Below are positions 1 through 13,341 of a DNA stretch of 64,000 nucleotides, piece after piece. The notes under the pieces are model-generated. The model worked only from the letters and a program-made list of their open reading frames with translations. It had not been told where the DNA came from and did no database searches. A program made the position numbers and the translations under genes. Where the stretch lies: positions 1,736,001 to 1,800,000 of the forward strand of contig CM038463.1 of the NCBI GenBank assembly GCA_021464415.1, given 5' to 3'. This DNA is from Lonicera japonica (Eukaryota > Streptophyta > Magnoliopsida > Dipsacales > Caprifoliaceae). How positions within the stretch are numbered: the first letter of the stretch is position 1; the number at the start of each line of letters is the position of its first letter.

Positions 1-393
1 GGTGTTGTATCTTAGAGGAGCCTTAAGTAATTTATTATTGCTTCGTCTACCATGGAGGCATAATTTATTGCTTGCTATGAAGCTACGATACAGGCATTAT
101 GGTTGAGGAATTTTATCATAGGGCTAAAGATTGTCGATTCTATAGCAAAGCCTCTGAAGATTCATTGTGATAATTTAGCTGCAGTTTTATTCTCTAAAAA
201 CAGTAAAAGTGGTAGTCGAAGTAAGCATATTGACATAAAGTATTTAATTGTTAGAGACCATATTAAGAAGTATGAAGTTTTCATTGAGCATATCAGTACT
301 GAGTTAATGATAGCGAATCATATGACTAAAGGTTTGCCGGCTAAGTTGTATAAAAGTCATGTGGATCATATGGGACTTATAGGCTCATTTTAA
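1..393 (+). pseudogene. Ty1/copia RNase H fragment, decayed
   Basis: This is the C-terminal end of a Ty1/copia polyprotein, the RNase H domain that removes RNA from the RNA/DNA hybrid during reverse transcription. The translation shows the family landmarks in order: a remnant of the SSTMEAEF block near base 40, CDNLAAV near 160-185, KHIDIKY near 222-245, and the usual tail ending in DHMGL before a stop at 391-393. Stop codons interrupt the frame before base 70 (TAA inside the SSTMEAEF-like block), so it is not functional. The element runs off the left edge of the window; its probable 3' LTR follows at about 740. The family is clear; the lineage within copia (perhaps Tork-like) is a guess. Confidence 0.85.
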
Positions 394-739
394 TCTTCAA
401 GTTGCTTCATTATCTTTGTAAACAATTTAAGTGGTTTTTAGATAATTAAATAATTTTCTTTTGTGCACATAAAGTTTCATCAGAAAAGTAATCCATTGGG
501 ATTGCTACAGTTGGACCTTGAATGACTTATTTAAAGATCATTCATAAAGAATAATATACTCACTTAGTAAAACTTATTGCATTGTAATACATGGAAGGAA
601 GTGTTTGTTAATCAGATTGAGGGATTCTATTTGAGTAATTAAGTTTCCATGACTATTGGTTTGGACAATACAATTAAATATAGCTATAGTGTTATCATCC
701 GTCAAAATTTTAAATGTATATGTGGGCCAAATGGGAGAA

Positions 740-2070
740 GATTAGAAATATCTCCAAGTGGCCCACATAGTTATTTATAGTTAATTTATTATCATTATAT
801 TAATATATATATATATATATTAATATTATTTCAATTTTAAAATATGGATGTTAACTAATTAAGGTTCAAACATGTTGGTGCTAAAAACTATAAAGGGTAT
901 TTTAGACCACACAGTCAAATGATCAAGTCAAATGATTGGGATAATGAAGACAACAAACTAACAAAGTCAAATATGTATAGATGAGGTTGGCCTTGTATGA
1001 AAATACGGGTTAGTCCTCATCTGTGGAATAGAGCTAGGAGCTCAGTTTTGCCTTACTATTGATATAACCAAGTGACTATTATAAACTCAAAGTGATCTCT
1101 CTAACTAGTGTATCCTTACAATATTACTATAAGAGTATATCTTTGGCTACACAAGTTCTAGCTTCTCTGTATCCAGAGCTCGATTGTGTGCTCGGTCTCT
1201 CTATTTTTCTCCATCTCTTGGGTATTGCTAGATTCTTTTTGTTATTGGTCGATCCGTATATTCACCAGATGAGTAAATGCTTAATTCTTCCTCTATTTCT
1301 ATGACTAAGAGCAGACGTGTTGCAGTGCTCTGCGCGCATGTCTAAGGCCATGACTTGATCATCAATGACTCTAACCTTGCTTCTCCATGAATTTCGGTGT
1401 ATTAAATGCAATTAGTGTGCATTTAATGAATGTGAAGGAGGTTATGCGGGTTCTAGAAAGTAGATAGCAATCACCCATATCGTTCGTCAGCTATTCTGTC
1501 ATAGTGTTTGGGCGATAGAGCTCTAGAGCTCGTCAAAAAAGCTCCGGAGTTCGAGCTCCATAATTCGCTGTGCGTAATCAATTCATAAGCCGGTACTAAA
1601 CTTATGAAAGGCTCGCATTTCTCTGTAGTGCTCGAGTAGAGCTCCTCCGAGCTTCTTCCATTGGGGCAGACTTGATTATTGACGTGGATGGCCACGTGTC
1701 AACTCGTGGTTGGCGGAGTAAAATCGATAATTAATTTGCACCATCAAAACCTATAAGGAAATAAATCACAGCTTTATTTGTTTGATGGAAACGGATCAAG
1801 GAATTATTTGTTTGATGGAAACAAATAATTAAAGATTTATTTTCAAGAATAATGGTCCCTAGTCTACCCTACATATGCTTGTGGTTCCCATCAGAAACAG
1901 ACGTGAGTTTTGTGAGGGAATAGACTAAAAGATCTCTATCAAATTAAATTGAGTGTCCTTTTGATATACGTTTGAAGTAAAGGTGGTTTAGATCTCAATG
2001 TAGACAACAATAGCTGGAGGTATGATCATATTCTTCCGCTGCAGTATTATTTTAAATTTTACATACCAAT
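740..2070 (+). repeat. Probable 3' LTR of the copia fragment at the left edge
   Basis: A purine-rich stretch (ATGGGAGAAGATTAG near 729-745) lies after the RNase H remnant where a polypurine tract and LTR start are expected. The sequence to about 2070 has LTR-like content and ends near ACATACCAATA, after a CTGCAG-containing segment typical of plant copia LTR ends. It includes an AGCTC-rich patch (about 1515-1660) and a local repeat of TTATTTGTTTGATGGAAAC (near 1774 and 1806). The partner LTR is outside the window, so both ends are estimates. Confidence 0.4.
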
Positions 2071-4905
2071 AATTTATTTACAACATTAACAATCTTTGTA
2101 GTACAATAATAAATACTAATTGGCATCTAGAAGGGCATAATGAATCACAATAATAATGATTCTCTTAGTGTAGGGTTCAAAGCCCTCCTCAAATCATGTA
2201 TTTATATAAAAAAATGCAAAATAAAAAATGTTGGATTTATCTTCTAAGGTTCTACACCAAAGAGTTTAAAAAATGGTTAAGTTCAAAATTATGAAGTTCC
2301 TTTTTCTGTTCTTTATAGAGGTGAGGATAGATTAAGAATTCGATGAGGGATAGGGAGAAAGATGTGTGTAAATTCATATCATGCCAACCAACAAGGTCAA
2401 TAACTAGACAAGTATATGAATTCTCTACCATTTTTTTCTTATAAGCCAATTTTCAAGACATCAAAGAGGTAAATGCATGTGGCTAAAAATTGTAAGTTTA
2501 ATTTTTTGGGTCTTTTACCACTAAACAAAATCTATATAATATTTGTTAACACGTGTTGGCTCATTAAAAGCATGTGCTCAAGATTGTGCGCGTGCACAAA
2601 ACTACAAAAATAAACAAAGTTTAACTTATTACATTAAGGTCATAATTTTCGATCTCAAGTATGGCCTTTAAGTATGTCTCAATTGAATAATTCCTCTTAT
2701 TTACGTTTAAAGAATTTGAATTTTATTCTAGTAATGCTAGAGATTAGTCAAAAACTTTAATGTATAAATACGGAAAGGTCTAGTGTCAATTACAATATAA
2801 AATATTGTAACATAGACTTCAAGTACCACAAAAGATACAATTAATACTATAGTATAGCAAAATTATCATACAAAAATTAGTTATTATACATTAATCAATG
2901 TAAATTATTTGTAACAATGTGTGTTTCATCATCCAACTTTATAATCAAATATTAAATAACCGTATCGATATAATTAATTGTTTGATTGTCCATGAACGAA
3001 TTGTAACTGATGCGATGAATTAATTATAATAAAGTAGTGAATTGTGTATAATAGTATAATGAATTAATTATAGTAATACAATAAATTGATTACAACAGTG
3101 ATGGAGTTAACAAATTGATGGAGTATTTTGCAATTATTTATTTTAGAGGATGTATGACATAAATTATGCATTTAACCATGTTTTAAATAAGACTGTTAGT
3201 GTATGAATAGAAACCCCGACTAAATATCAAGATAGATAGTGAGATAGATTAGTCTCCTTCCAATTAAAAAGATTTTTAATTCTTTATGTATTGTTTAAAT
3301 GTCGAAAAAAGAAAAAAAAATACCGAAAGCAAATGTACTTCCCAAGAGTTATTTGTAAAAGTCACTTTCAAAATTTACCTTTTGTTTCACTTTGATCAAC
3401 AAAGTTTCAAATTAAAAAAGTTATCATATAAAATTTCCCATACGTCTCACTTTACCTCAAAAGTGGACGACCAGTTAAAAGAAGTGGATGGAATTTGTCA
3501 TGTGTTCACCACGTGACCATCTAAAGTTTATATTATCTTACTTTGGTCCATAAAATTTCTAAGCCGTTCAATTTGCATCTAGTTTCACTCGTGTATCATT
3601 TTGCTCCAAAAGTAGACAGCTATCTAAAAAAGTGGACAGAAAATGGCATATTATCATCATTTGACCTTCTAAGAGGGGTAAAAGAGAAAACCGTTATTGC
3701 ATTGTCTAGCGAGAGCCTTGATGATATATATTCACACACACACATTTGTAAAGACATAAATTGTAAAGAAAAAACAATACATAACATTGATTGAAAATGA
3801 CACCTATGCATGCCTAAATTTGAATATAAATTAGGAAATTATACAAGGAATACGAATTTCTTAAAAAATAGTTCAAATATCTTATGACTAATGATGAAAA
3901 GAGACCTAGTAAATTCATCTTCCAATCCCCTTAACCTTATTCACCCCATCTTCATATATACCTCGTTCAAATCCAAAACTCTAGACAATCTCTTACTCTA
4001 CAAACCCATCTCTCCTCCTTCCACTTCCACTTCAACTTTTCTATTATTTACTATAAATATGATCCCCTTAAGTCTCTAGCTCATTTTCTGGTTTGACTCT
4101 TTCTCTTCCTCGATCCCTTCACCCCCTCCTTTTATCACAACCAGTGATATTCAGTTGGAGTCGGCCCTTGCTCATTTAATAGCCACTACCTTAATAAAGA
4201 AACCATAAATCTCGTTGATTCAAATAAAAATTCGTCTAATAAACGATCAAAATGTTGAAAATAGTACAATTTTGGTTTTTAATTAAATTCCAGTTATTGT
4301 CAATAAAATGATGAAGTTAAAAAGAAGTCGAGATCCAGATTTTGATTGAGAAATTATCAACAAATTAAGGGATATAGGGTTTAATTCGATTCTAGTAGTT
4401 GTCAATAATACAACGAAGGTGAAAAATAGTCGATATCTATATTCATATTAGGATATTGGAGATGAATCTAAGGTTGTTTGTTGTTGGCGACAAAAGAGAG
4501 TGTAACGGGGCATATTTGAAGTTGTTGAAAAAGCAGATAGTGAATTATCTTGAAGGAAAAATGCAACGTTGGTTTCCTTTTTTGTCTTTCTTTAAAGATC
4601 ATATAGTAAACACATAACACTTTTTTAGTGAGTTGCCCACATTTGGGGTACGTGAGTAAAACTTCTGGATAAATAGAGTGGTTTTGAAATTTCATGGACC
4701 AAAATGAGAAATGTTGAACTTTTGAAAATCACATGGTGATTATCCCATAACAAATTCTATACAATTTTTTTAATTGTCATCTATTTTCAAGGGAAAGTGA
4801 GATGTTTGCAATTTGAAACTCTGTGGATCAAAGTAAAAAGGTGGTGTTATTTACACCCACCAAATGTGTCACAAACACCCCCTCCAAAATTTAACTAAAA
4901 ACACA
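2071..4905. other. AT-rich intergenic DNA, no gene seen
   Basis: No open frame here resembles a known protein or has convincing exon structure. Between about 3440 and 3680 two diverged copies of a roughly 150-base segment follow each other, each with a CAAAAGTGGAC-like block and an AAGTGGA-like block, suggesting an old tandem duplication of repeat DNA. The rest is AT-rich. Confidence 0.5.
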
Positions 4906-5080
4906 TTTTAACTAGGGATAGCAACGGGTCGAGTTTGGGTCAAGTTTATAATTTTCATCCCCGTCCCCGTTACCAAAAATCATCCCCATCCCTGCCTCCA
5001 TCCTTTATTCAGGTTATCGGTTAATCCACATTCTTGTCCCCATGGGTATACCTGATAATTTTTTTAAAAAAAAAATAATA

Positions 5081-5332
5081 CTCCCTCCGTCCCAAATTGT
5101 TGATCCCTCTTTCCATTTTTAGATATCCCAAAATAAATGTCCACTCACCATAAAAGATAAATACATACTTATTTTGCCCTTTTGTACTTTCACTTTTCAA
5201 GAAAAAGTTTTGAATAAAGAAAAGGGTAAAAAGGAAAAGTCAATGTAAATTAAGCAAAAAGTACAATAATGATGTTAGGTCCTTAATAAGTTGAATTTCA
5301 CAAAAAGGACCAACAATTTGGGACAGAATGAA
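5081..5332. mobile_element. Stowaway-like MITE
   Basis: The left end reads CTCCCTCCGTCCCAAATTG, the classic plant Stowaway (Tc1/mariner-type) terminal sequence. The right end, CAACAATTTGGGACAGAATG, is its inverse with a few changes. A TA dinucleotide lies outside each end (5079-5080 and 5333-5334), the expected target duplication. It has no coding capacity. Confidence 0.75.
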
Positions 5333-5410
5333 TATATAAAATAAAAAAAGAATAAAGTTATAAATAATATAATGTTATATATATATATATATATAATATA
5401 TATATGTATA

Positions 5411-6122
5411 TGGTGCATTTCTTACACGGACAAATCCATGCAGATTGGTCCAAAAATTGGTGCGTGCATTTCACTCTCTCTTTCCATAGAAAAAGCCCCA
5501 CTTACCCCACACTCTCTCTTCGTAAAAAAGTATGTTTCTCTTTTCTCTCTCTTTGTTCCTTTCTTTCTTCTATCTCCCCTTTCTACTATCTTTTTTCTTC
5601 TCTCTCAACGAAAATGGTGTTTTTCTCTCTCCATTTTTCTTTTCTTTTTCTAAAATCTCAATCTCTCAATCCAAACTTAATGAATTTCTTACCCCCCAAC
5701 CTAAACAGATCTAGTTAACTAAATCGAATTGCCTAATCAAACCCAAATCACACTCAAACCCAAATCAAGCCCCATTTATCGCACTAAATTTGAAGACCTA
5801 AGAGAGATAGAGCCTTAATATATGATAATTCTTCTTTCAAATTTTCGAGCCACGATTAAGTGTTGAGAAAGGTGTATCGGTGTTTTTGGAATTGCCATTG
5901 GAAAAAAGAAGAATAAAGATAGTAAAAAGGAAAGAGAGAAGAAAAGGAGGAATGAAAAGAGAAGAAAGAATAGAAGAACAAAGAGAGAGAAGAAAGAAAC
6001 ATGCTTTTTTTACGGATAGAGAGAAAGGGGTAAGTGAAGCTTTTTCTATGGAGAAGAGAGTGAAACGCACGCTCCAATTTTAGACCAATCCGCACGGATT
6101 GGTCCATATAAGAAATGCACCA
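5411..6122. mobile_element. Foldback/hairpin element with about 230-base arms, inserted in a TA repeat
   Basis: The left arm begins TGGTGCATTTCTTACACGG. The right arm is its inverse, ending AAGAAATGCACCA at 6122. The arms stay alignable for roughly 230 bases (about 5411-5640 and 5880-6122), including CT-rich tracts on the left matched by GA-rich tracts on the right. TA flanks both ends (5409-5410 and 6123-6124) within longer (TA)n runs. The long open frames on both strands are by-products of the CT/GA-rich arms and are not genes. Confidence 0.7.
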
Positions 6123-6418
6123 TATATATATACACATATATAGGTGAAATTATATATTTTATACAATCAACAATGAACTAATTTTATATACATATATATA
6201 CACACATATATATAAGCAAAAAAAATACGGGGTAGAGACACCCATACCTGAACCCGACTAATTTAAAAAACCCCTGACTCGAACTTGAACCCGCCCCCAA
6301 TTACTAGTCCCCGTACCCGTTGCCATCGGGTTATGGGTCCGCGAGTATTTTTGCCATTGTGTATGATTGCATTCACTTTTTATTAAAAAAAATTATAGGG
6401 TGTTAATAATTAAAAATT

Positions 6419-6601
6419 TGTTGTAGGAACAACTATATTCAATTCTTTATTAGATGAGCTCTTTAAATATGGTACAAATACAATAGTAAATTGGGTTTAC
6501 AAGGAAGCCCATTATGGCCCATAATACACAATTTACACGGTAAAATCCCTAATATATATTTTATCTAGACGATAGCACACTGTGTGTAATTTCCTTAAAC
6601 A
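6419..6601 (-). repeat. 3' LTR of the minus-strand copia element
   Basis: This is 183 bases, starting TGTTGTAGGAACAAC and ending CCTTAAACA on the plus strand. It aligns over its length with the outer parts of the right LTR at 13342-13838, sharing blocks such as GGTACAAATACAATAGTAAA. The TG...CA termini are intact here. Confidence 0.85.
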
Positions 6602-7702
6602 TTCCCCCTTGTGCTGAGTCGGAGATAGAATGGTACATGTCTGGTTGTCTCATTAAAACCTTGTCAAGTAACAAAAACCATGTGGGAAAAAATAACCTTG
6701 ATCGAAGGGAAAATAATACAACATTATGACAATCTTGTTATACTTCCTCCATTGAGTCTATATTTTTATTTGATCCTTACTTCAATCAATAGAGTTTGCA
6801 CATATCGTTACCTCGTTAAAAACCTTACCAAGTAACAAAACCCAGTGAAAAAAATAAATCTTGGTTTAAGGAAAAGAGTATAACGTAACGTCGTGTGGAT
6901 ATTAGACTCCCCATCAAGTCTACACCTCCCTTGATGTTTACATTAATTAAGAAATTTGAAAAGCTTATGCATATATCGTTGCCTCGTTAAAAACCTTACC
7001 AAGTAACAAAACCCAGTGGAAAAAATAAACCTTGGTCTAAGAAAAATAGTATAACGTAGGTGCGAAAATTTTATCATATTTCACACCTTCCCTTGATCAT
7101 TACTTCGAACATGAGAGTTGGAAAAGCCTAAGCACCCTTATTTTTTTCACATGCTTTTCAAATATGGCCTTAAGAAAAGACTTGGTGAACTAGTTTGCTA
7201 TATTCTCCTTAGAGCTTTGTGTGGGCCAGAGAGATACCCAACACCAACAAAATCAATCAAGATTTTGTTTGGGATTTCAATGTAGGGGGTGGCCATTTTA
7301 GCATCATCATTTACTTTAGATGTTGCTGTCGTATACATTTTTTTTCTCTCTATAGGGAAAGAACAATCCCAAGCCAATGGTTCCTTTTAGATGTTTAATT
7401 ATGCTGCGTTGGCGCTGAGCTAAATCTAGCTAACAAGTTCCATGCGAATGTTATGTCTGGTCGAGTATCTTGTGTTAAGTGCAATAATGCGCATATTGCA
7501 TTTAGATAGGAAGTTTCATCTCCCATCTCCCAACATATTTTTGTAATCTTACTTTGTACGAAATTGATCTTTCATTTGATCTAAACTTTGACCAACTATG
7601 GGAGTGCTAGTAGAATGTGTTTTGTCCAGTTTAAATTGCCTGATTATCTTTTGAACATCAGCAGACTAGTGGATTAGTATTCCACGAGCTCGATATTCCA
7701 GA

Positions 7703-8137
7703 TTAAGATCTAAACAAAATTCGAGCTTTCCCAATATTCTTTATCTCAAATTTGGATTTCAAGTAGCTAGTTGTTTCTCTTATTTCATCAAGAGTGCCTA
7801 TTATGTTCATATCATCGACATATACAGTTACAATTGCGAATCCGGAACTTGTTTTCTTTATGAATACGGATGAGCATAATTCATCGTTCTTATGTTCCTT
7901 CCCAATTAAGTAGTCACTTAGACGGGTATACAACATCCGCCCAGATTGTTTTAATCCGTAAAGTGAGCGTTTCAACATAATTGCAAACGCACTCCGTGGT
8001 TTAGAGTCACTTGACTTAGGTAACATAAGGCCATCAGGCACTTTCATATATATATATATCTCTGAATCAAGATCCCCATAGAGATATGCAGTTACCACAT
8101 CCATGAGTTGCATTTTCAATCCTTCGAAAACTACCAA
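7703..8137 (-). pseudogene. Copia reverse transcriptase fragment
   Basis: The 144-codon frame carries the copia reverse-transcriptase landmarks: a degraded form of the D-x-x-x-A-x-L-x-G-D block (VVTAYLYGDLDSEIY), the [10 protein letters not shown] block, and the catalytic YVDD box (VYVDDMNIIGT). It belongs to the element at 6419-13838, upstream (minus sense) of a heavily decayed RNase H region. The frame stops near IGKARILFRS, and no continuation in frame was followed. It is a relic. Confidence 0.88.
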
Positions 8138-8559
8138 GCTAACTAAGTAGTGAAATGTTATAATGTTTAGGCAATTCTAGAGCGTCTATGGGGAACCTTG
8201 CGCCACAAAGTGAGCCTTTTACTTTAGAACTTCTTTTTCCTCATTTACACTTTATGGCAAATAATTTTTTATATTCTACAGGCTTTACACTTGGCGCGGT
8301 TAGCACTACCGGATCAAATGCATGTCTCTTTGCCAGAAAATCTAATTATATCTGGATTGCTTATTTTCATTTAGGCCAATTTTGTCCTTATTGACATTTT
8401 GCAACAGAGCGTGGTTCGACATCATCATGCTCTTTGATTTCTTAAGCAACAGTCTATCATCAATGCATATGGAGAATCTTTCCATTAACTCATATACCCT
8501 CTCTTAATCCATTAAGATTTATTTATTTTCTGAAATCATTTATAACTTTGGGACGTCCC

Positions 8560-10076
8560 CTAGTATTGATTCATAGACATAAGTATAATCAGAGATAATC
8601 TCATAAAAGAGGCTTTTACATTAATGATTAATTGATCAATTTGTGCCTTACTCCACCTCTTCTTTTGTGTGAGTGTTTGTCGAACCAAATGGCCTCCCTT
8701 TATTCCTTTAGGGAGCCATGGCCTCAACCACACCTCTACTAAGTGTAGTTGCAGCGTCTCTTTCTGTGACACTGTGCCCCTTGTTGAGGACTTATAACTT
8801 TGCAGGCATATTGCAGTTGGTATGTTTGATCTCATCACTTTTCACTTTTTAATATCATTAAATGTATCAGGCATCGAATATGTTACATTTTAAAGATTGA
8901 TTATTCTTTTTCATTTCACTATACATTGTGATATGCGTGGGGATCAAGATAAGACAGAGCGGGGATCACGACAATTCCTGTCGTTCCCTTAAAAATTTCT
9001 TTTCCTATCCCCCCTAACGACGGGAAGACTGTCTCATCAAAGTGACAATCCGCAATTCTTAGCGGTAAAGAGATCACTTGACAAGAATTTCAAATAGCGG
9101 ATTATCGTTGGAAATTCATATTCAACTTTAATACTTAATTGTTTTAGCGAGCCCAGTTTGGTGCTCTGTGGGAGCGCAATCGGCACATATGCGTAAAATA
9201 TCAGGCTAATATCCAGTTACCAACTAGTACGCATATAATAGTTGTCTAATATTGAACATTGAAACAAATAAATAAAGTTGCGTGCAATATTACATAAATC
9301 CCGAGCATATATAGGCAATATAGTGCGCATAACCAATGCCCTATCTACCATCTATATCCTTTTGATGGTTGCTTTTATAAGACCTTTTTGCATATGCACA
9401 TGAAGAACGAGATTCTTTACTTTGATTTTATGCAATGATCATCAAATACTTTTGATGTAAACTCTCCAACTTTATCGATTCTTATAGATATAATACAGTA
9501 ATCAGGGTGGTGAGCCCTTAAGCGTATAATATGTGCTAAGAGGTTTGTAAATGCAACATTTTTTATAGAGAATTATTCGACATGTGACCAGAATGTCGAA
9601 TTATCCACCAGAGCCATAAAATACTTTGAATAGTTTCACACTCTAGATTGATTTATCTACAAATATATATTGTAAGAATGGTATATTTTATTTTGTATCT
9701 TTAGCATAAGAAAGTCTCAATCCTATTTTTGCTAAAGGGCAGGCTTTGAAAAATGGGCTGTCGTTCCTTTGACATGGTCAATTAAGCATAATGGGAAGGG
9801 GGATATGGCTTCCTATACTTCGAAAATCAAGAATTACTTTTGAGCATTATTAGTATCAACACGTTGCAATGTGTTGAATTTTTATCCCATTTATTTGTCA
9901 CTCAAAAGAAAGGATATCCGTGTAAGTACTTTAACACATAGATCATCATGGCCAAGGTGCACTAGGCAAGCATGCCAAAGCCTGTATGAGTCTATGTCCC
10001 ACGGTACATTGTTGATGACATTATAGGATTTGACAATCCTTATCGTAATGGGGTACATTCCACTAGAATGACTCAT
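8560..10076 (-). pseudogene. Copia integrase and linker remnants
   Basis: Only scraps are readable. At 9891-10076 a piece with a WHACLVHLGH motif matches the gag-pre-integrase zinc motif of copia elements. At 8560-8838 a piece with a PKGIKGG...TQKKR stretch resembles the basic linker between integrase and reverse transcriptase. No intact integrase core could be followed between them. Confidence 0.55.
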
Positions 10077-10628
10077 AAGTTTCTTTAAAATACATTTCTT
10101 TGCATATTTGTTTAGAGGTAAAATAAATATATTTTTGTTTCATTCTTACATTTGATTTTTGTATAATTACTGTTGGTATTAATATCATTAACAAAGTTCA
10201 AGTCGCTTTGGATGCATATAAAGCGTATATGACTTTAAACGCCATTTTAGCAACAAAATGGTTGAGCAGTTCTTCGCTCTTATGATAATTTAATCATCAT
10301 AGTCACATAGGTATTATAGGTTATTAATTGCCTATTTCGTTGAATGGCTATAGTGTTCTCATTATCAACCAATCATTAAAGTTATTATCGATTCATTTTT
10401 ACAGTAATAAAATCGAGTATAAATTCCGAACTATGTAGTAATAAAACAAACAAATTCAATTACTTTAGAATAAAATTTGAATAAAACTAACAGTAATCAA
10501 TCCAATATCTTGTTTAGAAATTTAATTCATCCAATCAACATAAACTTTAAGACAAAACCATAGTCTTATTAAAAATTAGGCAATATGCCTATTCAACTAT
10601 TTTTAAAAAATAAAGTGAATAAAGCAGA

Positions 10629-11691
10629 TCAGTCAAAATTGAGTGCATCTATTGACTGAGTAAATTTCTTCTTGCCACTAAAGTCTGCGATTGTGAAGTT
10701 GACATAAGCATTATTATATTCTTCTTTCATAAAATGAGATTCTTGTTCTTTAGATTCTTGATATCTCTTGTGATTCGCTGCTACTTTAGCGCTTGCATGG
10801 CAGTTCTTGTACCAGTACCCAGCAACTCCACACTTGTAACATAGCTCATTGCCAACTCTTTCCTTTTTGACTGGAGGATTTTTAGGTGTGCTTTTTAATC
10901 TTGTTTCCATGACCACTAGGTCCAATAGCACCCTTTTTTCTTCATACTTTGGAAGAACCTCCACGACTCTCACATCCATTTTCACGTTGTGCATTGTTGC
11001 CACGTGAGTAGGGATTAGCACGTCCAGCCCCCTTTGCATTGGAGTTCTTTTCATTGTTCATTTTACCATAACTGGCCTTAGGAATTATCTTTGTCCCGAC
11101 GAGCCTGGCCTTGTTATTTAAAAGAATTTCATTATGCCTTTCAGTCACTTGCAGTAGGTTAATCAGCTTATTGAATGTTGTGATTCTTTTGTTATCATAC
11201 TTAAGCCTATACTGAATCACTAGTATAAGCGCTAAAGTAGGAAAAATAAAAAGGGTCTTCTGAATCATATAATCTTCTGTGAGATCCTTTCCACAGAAGT
11301 TAAGACGTGCCTTTAAGCGCAGCATATCCTTGTTAAAGTCGTTAACCTTTTTAGAGTCAAGCAAGCGGATTTCATTCCACTGAACGGTCAATTCTAAGAG
11401 CAAAGTGTCAAGAATGTTCACAAAATGTCCCTTAAAGGCATCCCATAATTCTTCAGGTGTCTTCAACTGAAAGTACTCCTAACGTAGGCTGGGGTCAATA
11501 TGTTTCTTTAAAAATATTAATGCATTTGCTTTCACCTTATCAGACGGTCCGTTGTCTGTGGGGTCTTTCATGTCAGTAAGTGCGGCAGAGCATTCTTTCG
11601 CCACAAAGGCGGTTTCTACATCAAAAACCCACCGATGGTACTCAAGTCCTGAGTCCAAAATGTCAAATTCAAGTCGAGTTGGGTCGGCCAT
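10629..11691 (-). pseudogene. Copia gag region with CCHC knuckle, frameshifted
   Basis: Three overlapping or adjoining minus-strand frames (11691-11479, 11466-10942, 11054-10629) make up a gag-like protein that coats the element's RNA. The first begins MADPTRLEFDILD, the second has the UBN2-type helical region (EELWDAFKGHF...VNDFNKDMLRLKARL), and the third holds a CCHC zinc knuckle (CYKCGVAGYWYKNCH). A stop lies between the first two and a frameshift between the last two, so no intact protein remains. The untranslated leader on its 5' side (11700-13341) is long and AT-rich. Confidence 0.85.
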
Positions 11692-13341
11692 CTTAATAAA
11701 TAATAAAGAATATATTACACAGTTATGAGTACATCCATGTTAGTTATTTTCAAGGAATATGAATTAGATTTGAAAATCAAGATCTATAATGGTCACATTT
11801 TTCGATGTTATATAAAAATACTTTATCATAGTAATTATAATGCGCATGAACTTTCATCACCATGACAACTTTTGAATTTTCGACATACTAAATAAAACAA
11901 TTAAGAATATAGGTAATATTCTACTTTTCTTAGCGGGTTGATTTACCACAACTATAACAATTATAAATTTACTTAGTCCATCCCAAATATAGCATGCATA
12001 ATATTGTGTAAATTTTGGCTACATAGTGGTCAGTAAATGGGGGTGGAATTCAAAACCACATTAAATCAAACTGCTCTTTTGTATTAGAAACAAATTCATA
12101 TATATATATATATATATATATTAAATCCTTAACTATATATATACACAAAGGAGGTTTCACATTTACATAAACTATACATATATATATATATATATATATA
12201 CAATCTATATATAATTACATGTAGATGAATTTCAAGGATAGATTTACAAAATTTGGTTCACATATATACATGAATTCTATAGGGCATAATTGGTAATTAA
12301 AACAAAAAACAGTTTTTAAAATAAAACATAAATTTAATTAAAATAAAAACTGTTTTTAATATAAAATAGATATTTAATTAAAATAAAAACCGTTTTTAAT
12401 ATAAAACAAAAATTTAATTAAAATAAAAAATGTTTTTAATATAAAACAGAAATTTAATTAAAATAAAAACTGTTTTTAATATAAAACATAAATTTAATTA
12501 AAACAAAACTGTTTTTTAAGTAAAACAGAAATTACCAGCATGAACAATGAATGTAGAATTAACGATAATTTGGCAATTCTAATACTAAGGTCTAAGATTG
12601 GGAATAAAGCTTGTAATATTAATAGTAAAAGGATATATACATTACATAAACATATATATGTATATATATAATCAATCCACACTTAATATCTATAAAAAAA
12701 ATAAAAATATATATGATTCATACATACGAGTAATATAATCAAACACATAATTCTATTCCCATTAGATATAATAACATAGTGTAGTTAAATAGCTCCAATT
12801 TCATGTGAAAAATATGATTAGAAAGAAAAACACAACATAACCATATAAACTAAACTGCGTGCAAGTGTGAAAATAATACATCAACTAAATTATTTAACAA
12901 TATATATATATGTGTGTGTGTGTATAAATAGCAGTTCTTCATTAATTGAAAATGCTAAGAAATAAATAAATAATAGAATCATACATATAATTTTACATAA
13001 ATAAAAATAGTAAAGAAAGAGAAAAAAATAAACAAAAGTTGCTCTTTTTTTCGATAACCGTGCCAAAAGAAAAGAAAATAATGAGTTGCTTGGCAGAAAG
13101 AATGTGTTTATGAATTAATGAACAGCTTCCGCAATAGCATACCACCAATAATGAACTTGATACATATATGGACTTAATCGGTGATTTTAAAGTTATAGCT
13201 TGGAATGAAACAACGTAGAAGTAGCAATCAAAGCCCAAAATCAATAAAGTTAGGCGATGAGGGAGGAGACTAGTGGTGAAAGCGGCCGGCGGCTAGAGTT
13301 TTTTAGTGTTGGGGTTCTTAACTCTGCGCGTTCTGATAACG
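11692..13341 (-). other. Long AT-rich leader of the decayed copia element
   Basis: This 1.65-kb stretch between the gag start and the right LTR has no coding signal. It contains (TA)n tracts (about 12098-12120, 12177-12200, 12900-12912), a 40-base tandem repeat (12301-12520) and a (TG)n tract near 12911-12922. It may include unrecognised later insertions. Confidence 0.5.
12301..12520. repeat. Tandem repeat, 40-base unit, about 5.5 copies
   Basis: The unit begins ATAAAACATAAATTTAATTA and continues through an AAAAACTGTTTTTAAT block. Full units start at 12321, 12361, 12401, 12441 and 12481, each exactly 40 bases later, with a partial diverged unit before the first. Units differ at only a few positions. 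It lies in the leader of the decayed copia element. Confidence 0.9.

Larger units (their letters stand above)
4912..6359. mobile_element. Probable MITE-like outer element holding two younger insertions
   Basis: The ends are inverted relative to each other: GGGATAGCAACGGGT near 4915 on the left, and, read on the opposite strand, GATGGCAACGGGTACGGGG near 6310-6330 on the right. Both sides continue into related GC-rich arms. The middle is occupied by a Stowaway-like MITE (5081-5332) and a foldback element (5411-6122). No matching target-site duplication was identified for the outer ends, so the boundaries are approximate. hAT-type non-autonomous elements often have such arms, but the class is not proven. 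Confidence 0.45.

Noticed and set aside
5404..6137. Overlapping 90-100-codon frames on both strands
   Set aside because: They arise from the CT-rich and GA-rich arms of a foldback element; the plus and minus translations resemble each other because the arms are inverted copies.
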